Assembly (NCBI GenBank): GCA_038087015.1
Contig: JASBNA010000042.1
Location: forward strand, 62,001-126,000
Origin: Cerrena zonata
Lineage: Eukaryota > Basidiomycota > Agaricomycetes > Polyporales > Cerrenaceae
Direction: 5' to 3'
Length of the DNA stretch: 64,000 nt
Positions 60,611 through 64,000 of this stretch are shown in pieces. Both the position numbers and the translations under genes were made by a program. Position 1 is the stretch's first letter. Each line of letters starts with the position of its first letter. The notes beneath the pieces were generated by a model. The model did not search any database. It worked only from the letters and a program-made list of their open reading frames with translations, and was not told the DNA's origin.

Positions 60611-61500
60611 CCAATTGATACTCGTACGTATTAAAATTCTATAATGAATTATAACGAATCTAATAGTAATTTTCCATCTGTAGCGGCACGGGCTTTTTTT
60701 TTTCGGGGGGGAGGTGTCGGCACGACTTGTGCACGTGCACGACATTCTTGCTAACGGTAGGCACACGCCACTGAACTTTTTGGTAGGTGTGTGTGCACGG
60801 GTCTTTTGTTCCCATTATTTTTTTTCCAGCCCATTTTGCAATCAGCGTAAGAACCTCCCGGTATCAATTGTGAATGGGGGGCCCTGGTTGAGCACATCCC
60901 GACTTTACTTGGGGATGCGTTCGCCACTCTATCCACTTCAACAGCCATCAACTCGAGTCCCAGAGGAGCAAGTCAAAAAAGCCAATGAAAAACGATAGAA
61001 TTTCAAGATTTCTAAAAAAAAAAAGAGAGAAAAAAAAATCACATCTCAAAATTGACTAACAAAACAAAAAAAAAAAAGACAAAAAAAAAAAATTTGGAAA
61101 GGAACAATAGGAAAAAAAAAAAGAGAGCGAAAAAAAACAGTTGCAATCAAAAAATATAAATACATCTGAATGCCCTCAAAAAATTTCGGCGGTTATATCA
61201 AGTTTTAGAAAGACTTTTAGCCATACAAACAACCCAGGCGATCCAACTACATTGACTGGGCGAGTGGGATTGTACTTGATTGAATAGGAATTGCTAGATT
61301 GAACTACTTTTTGTTAGTAGCCAAGCGAGAAAGCACATTATCAAAGAGAATTCACAGCTATAGCCGCCAGAGACTTTTTAACTTAATTGACGTTTGTCTA
61401 TGTTTTATCCGAATATTGTAAAGAATCAAGTTGTTATTTATATTTCTTAGTATCTTTCAAGAAGCTGTATTATTAAAGTTGTACTATTGCATGTCATATA
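60611..61500. other. 890 bp gap: CCDC124 3' region and MOT1 promoter/leader
   Basis: A GC-richer stretch at 60680-60960 holds GTGTGCACGGGT (Rap1-like) at 60791-60802, CACGTG inside GTGCACGTGCAC at about 60731, and a T/G run (T9 then CGGGGGGG) at about 60694-60711. From about 61010 to 61150 there is an A-rich purine tract interrupted by GAGAG. The MOT1 ATG at 61501 is preceded by a long AT-rich leader. The open frames of 66-103 codons here are not convincing. Confidence 0.5.
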
Positions 61501-64000
61501 ATGTCTAGATTAGATAGATTGGTTGTACTTTTAGAAACTGGGTCGACTCCTTTTATAAGAAGTACTGCTGCGGATCAATTATCAGATTTGGCCAAAGGAC
61601 ATCCTGAGGAAACCATAAACTTACTAGGAAGGGTTTATCCGTACTTGAAATCCCCAAAATGGGAAACTAGAATTGCCGCCGCCAGAGCATTCGGGGGGAT
61701 TGTTAATCATAGTGATATCTGGGATCCAAATTCTAATGAGGCAATTAAAAAAGAACACGATTTGGAAGATATCGAAATGAAAGATATCGAACAGTCAGTT
61801 AATATTAAAAAGGAAGAAATTGACGATTTCAATATACAAATAAAGAAAGAACAAGATGAGGAATTGAAAAAAATTCATGATAACTTATCAAATTTGGTTG
61901 ATTTTAACTCTTGGAACTTATACGAAATCTTAAAATCAAATAATAAACTATTGGCAACTGGGGGTGATGAATATGAACCAAAAACTTCAAATAAAGATGA
62001 TGAAATAACTGATATAGATAATAATTCGTTAATGAATAAATTGAAACGCCACAAGAAAAACCTTTTAATCAAACAAGAAGAAGCAAACCAAATTTTACTA
62101 CAAAATTCAAAACCTACAGGAGGTTCAGCCATAATAAAAACTGAAGAAAATTCAGAAAATCCTTCGATAAAACAAGAACCTGATTCCACCTTTAATGAGT
62201 CTTCTCCTCCTCCTTCGTCAAGCCCTCAACCTGATACTAAAACAAACGCTCTGAGCGCTCGTTTGAAAGCAATGCAAAAACGTAAAGCTAAAGTTAATGC
62301 CAAATCAAACGCTAATAAAATAAAACCAGTGGATTTATCTCAAAGTTCAATTTCAAGAAAAATGGTTGAAAATGGTGAAACTCCAATATCCAATAATGAA
62401 AATAATCACGATCAAACTAATAATAATAATAATGGTAATCATAATAATAATACTCCTCAATTCGATATAACTTCTCAACAAGGTGGTGAAAAATTGGTTC
62501 TAGAAAATAAAGCTCCAGAATTATCACCTTTATTATCCCAGCATAATAAAGTTGCCGGTTTAATTTGGCAATTTCAAGGTGTTTATGAATTATTACTTGC
62601 TGATTTATTCGATTCAAAATGGGAAATCAGACATGGTTCTGCTTTAGGTTTACGTGAATTAATTAAAAAACATGGTAAAGGTGCGGGAAGAGTAATGAAT
62701 AAATCAAAACTTGAAAATGATATCAATAATGCTTCTACTTTAGAAGATTTGGCTGTTAGAATTTGTACCCTTTTTGCATTAGATCGGTTTGGTGATTACG
62801 TTTCCGATACTGTCGTTGCCCCAGTAAGAGAACTGGCTGCTCAAACCCTAGCGGCTCTCTTGATTCATCTTGATGATAATGTGGTTTTGAAAACTTTCTA
62901 TTGTTTGAATAATTTAGTTTTACAAGAACATACTGATAAGTTTGACATGAATAAATGCTGGGAAGCAAAACACGGTGGTATGTTGGGTTTAAGATATTTT
63001 GTTAGTGTTCGCACTGATGTATTACTATCAAACCTGGAATTATTAGATGTGGTGGTAAATATGGTGTTACATGGTTTGAAAGAAAGTGATGATGATGTTC
63101 AATCAGTTGCTGCTCTAACTTTAACTCCAATTGCCCATGAATTCGTTAAGGCAAAAAAGGACGTTATTCATTCTTTATTAAATGTAATCTGGGATTGTTT
63201 AACAAATTTAAGAGACGACTTATCTGCTTCAATTGGTTCAGTTATGGATTTATTATCAAAATTATGCACTCATAAAGAAGTGATAGAAATTATGCAATTA
63301 GAGGCATCTGAAAATGCATCTCAATCTTTTGAAAGTTTAGTTCCTAGATTATTCCCTTTCTTAAGACATTCAATAACAAATGTTAGAAAAGCAGTTTTAA
63401 GAACAATCTTTGAATTTTTATCTATTAATGATAAATCCACCAAAAATTGGATTAATGAAAAAGCTTTGAGATTATTATTTCAAAACTTATTATTAGAACA
63501 AAATATTGAAGTTTTAAATTTATCAAAACAAGTTTTCAATCAATTATTATCCCAAATCAACGAAAACGATAACTTATTATCAATGGAACATTACTTCGGT
63601 CAACATTTTCAACCTTTATTAACATTATTGATGACCCCTATAGGTATTGCAAGACATAACTATCATATGAATACCAATTTGATTATGAGGCCCTCGGGTC
63701 ATGTCATTGGTGCTTTGGATAACCAAAGTAAATCTTTTAGAAAGGATGCAAGTCCTGTGGATGATTACAGTCTTGAACCTGAAGAACCAAATAGTCTACA
63801 AATGGTAACGGATCGGAAAAAAGAGGTCGTAAAAGAAAATCTCCAAGTGAAGCAACTTCAACTCAAGCTTCATCAGCAATTCCAATGCTCGATGAAATGA
63901 GAATTAATATTGATTCTCCAATGTTTAAAGGTGATATCACTTTATTAGGATATGATGTTTTTATCCGTACCAGAACTTCAGCCGCTAGCACTTATGGTGC
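61501..64000 (+). CDS. MOT1: MOT1, TBP-removing Swi2/Snf2 ATPase (5' part; one frameshift; runs off window)
   Basis: About the first 830 residues of a ~1870-residue protein that strips TBP from DNA. The start MSRLDRLVVLLETGSTPFIRSTAADQL and LLGRVYPYLKSPKWETRIAAARAFGGI are the Mot1/BTAF1 N-terminal HEAT repeats. An acidic Lys/Glu linker and an Asn-rich stretch follow, then FQGVYELLLADLFDSKWEIRHGSALGLRELIKKHG and CWEAKHGGMLGLRYFVSVR. The frame breaks in the A6 run 63817-63822. One extra A gives DRKKRGRKRKSPSEATSTQ and runs on to the window end. The ATPase half lies outside. Confidence 0.93.

Noticed and set aside
63817..63822. Programmed -1 ribosomal frameshift on A6 in MOT1
   Set aside because: The phase does not match an X-XXY-YYZ heptamer in the zero frame, and similar breaks occur in other genes in both directions.

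Overview
The window is a nuclear chromosome segment of a budding (ascomycetous) yeast, most likely of the CUG-Ser ('CTG') clade. It is AT-rich, gene-dense and almost intron-free, and the one secure intron has the yeast consensus (GTATGT, TACTAAC, AG). Leucine is mostly TTG/TTA. CTG codons are rare and sit at positions that hold small residues in relatives, for example MET12 residue 42 and SSN3 residue 319. An eIF3m gene and a Rieske oxygenase of the choline-monooxygenase type also fit this clade better than Saccharomyces. I saw no tRNA, rRNA, transposon, CRISPR or viral sequence, and I cannot name the species.

Layout. 0-17.3 kb: a leftward series of HIS4, PEX5, a Rieske oxygenase, SWI1, MNN10, PEX10 (one intron), RAD30 and a malate dehydrogenase ending in SKI (MDH3-like). 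17.9-30.5 kb: ATG27, MET12, RMI1 (leftward), RAD1, a YVC1-type vacuolar TRP channel, HEM3 and ERG3. 30.7-36.1 kb: a rightward kinase block of SSN3 (CDK8), CAK1, an Arg/Glu/Asp-rich reading frame and a GSK-3 kinase. 36.1-46.1 kb: MRX11-like, ERG10 (ends in SKL), an ecdysoneless/SGT1-family gene, ENV9, a gluconokinase, SUV3 and AGP2. 46.1-47.7 kb: a 1.6 kb repeat-rich gap. 47.7-64 kb: a large Ser/Thr kinase, eIF3m, MET7, a PHO80-family cyclin (PCL5-like), homocitrate synthase LYS21, a zinc alcohol dehydrogenase, a CCDC124 homologue and the 5' part of MOT1, which runs off the window.

Themes. (1) Peroxisome: PEX5 (PTS1 receptor), PEX10 (import RING ligase), an MDH with a PTS1-like tail and a thiolase with a perfect PTS1. 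The first three have a CCTCGG core upstream, which is the FarA/Ctf1-type fatty-acid element. (2) Sterol: ERG3 and ERG10 both have TCGTATA/TCGTTTA (Upc2-type) elements. (3) Amino-acid control: HIS4, LYS21, the MET7/cyclin gap and the MDH3/ATG27 gap have perfect Gcn4 sites. (4) DNA repair: RAD30, RMI1 and RAD1.

The most interesting observation is that the Arg-rich reading frame and the GSK-3 gene appear joined by a canonical 529-nt intron (34316-34844). It would splice in frame and make a GSK-3 with a 250-residue charged N-terminal arm, and the apparent GSK-3 ATG would lie inside the intron. A second observation is a GGTGYACGGGTG (Rap1-like) motif recurring in several intergenic gaps. A caution: six genes carry seven single-base frameshifts, in both directions and mostly in short homopolymers, which points to assembly errors rather than pseudogenes.
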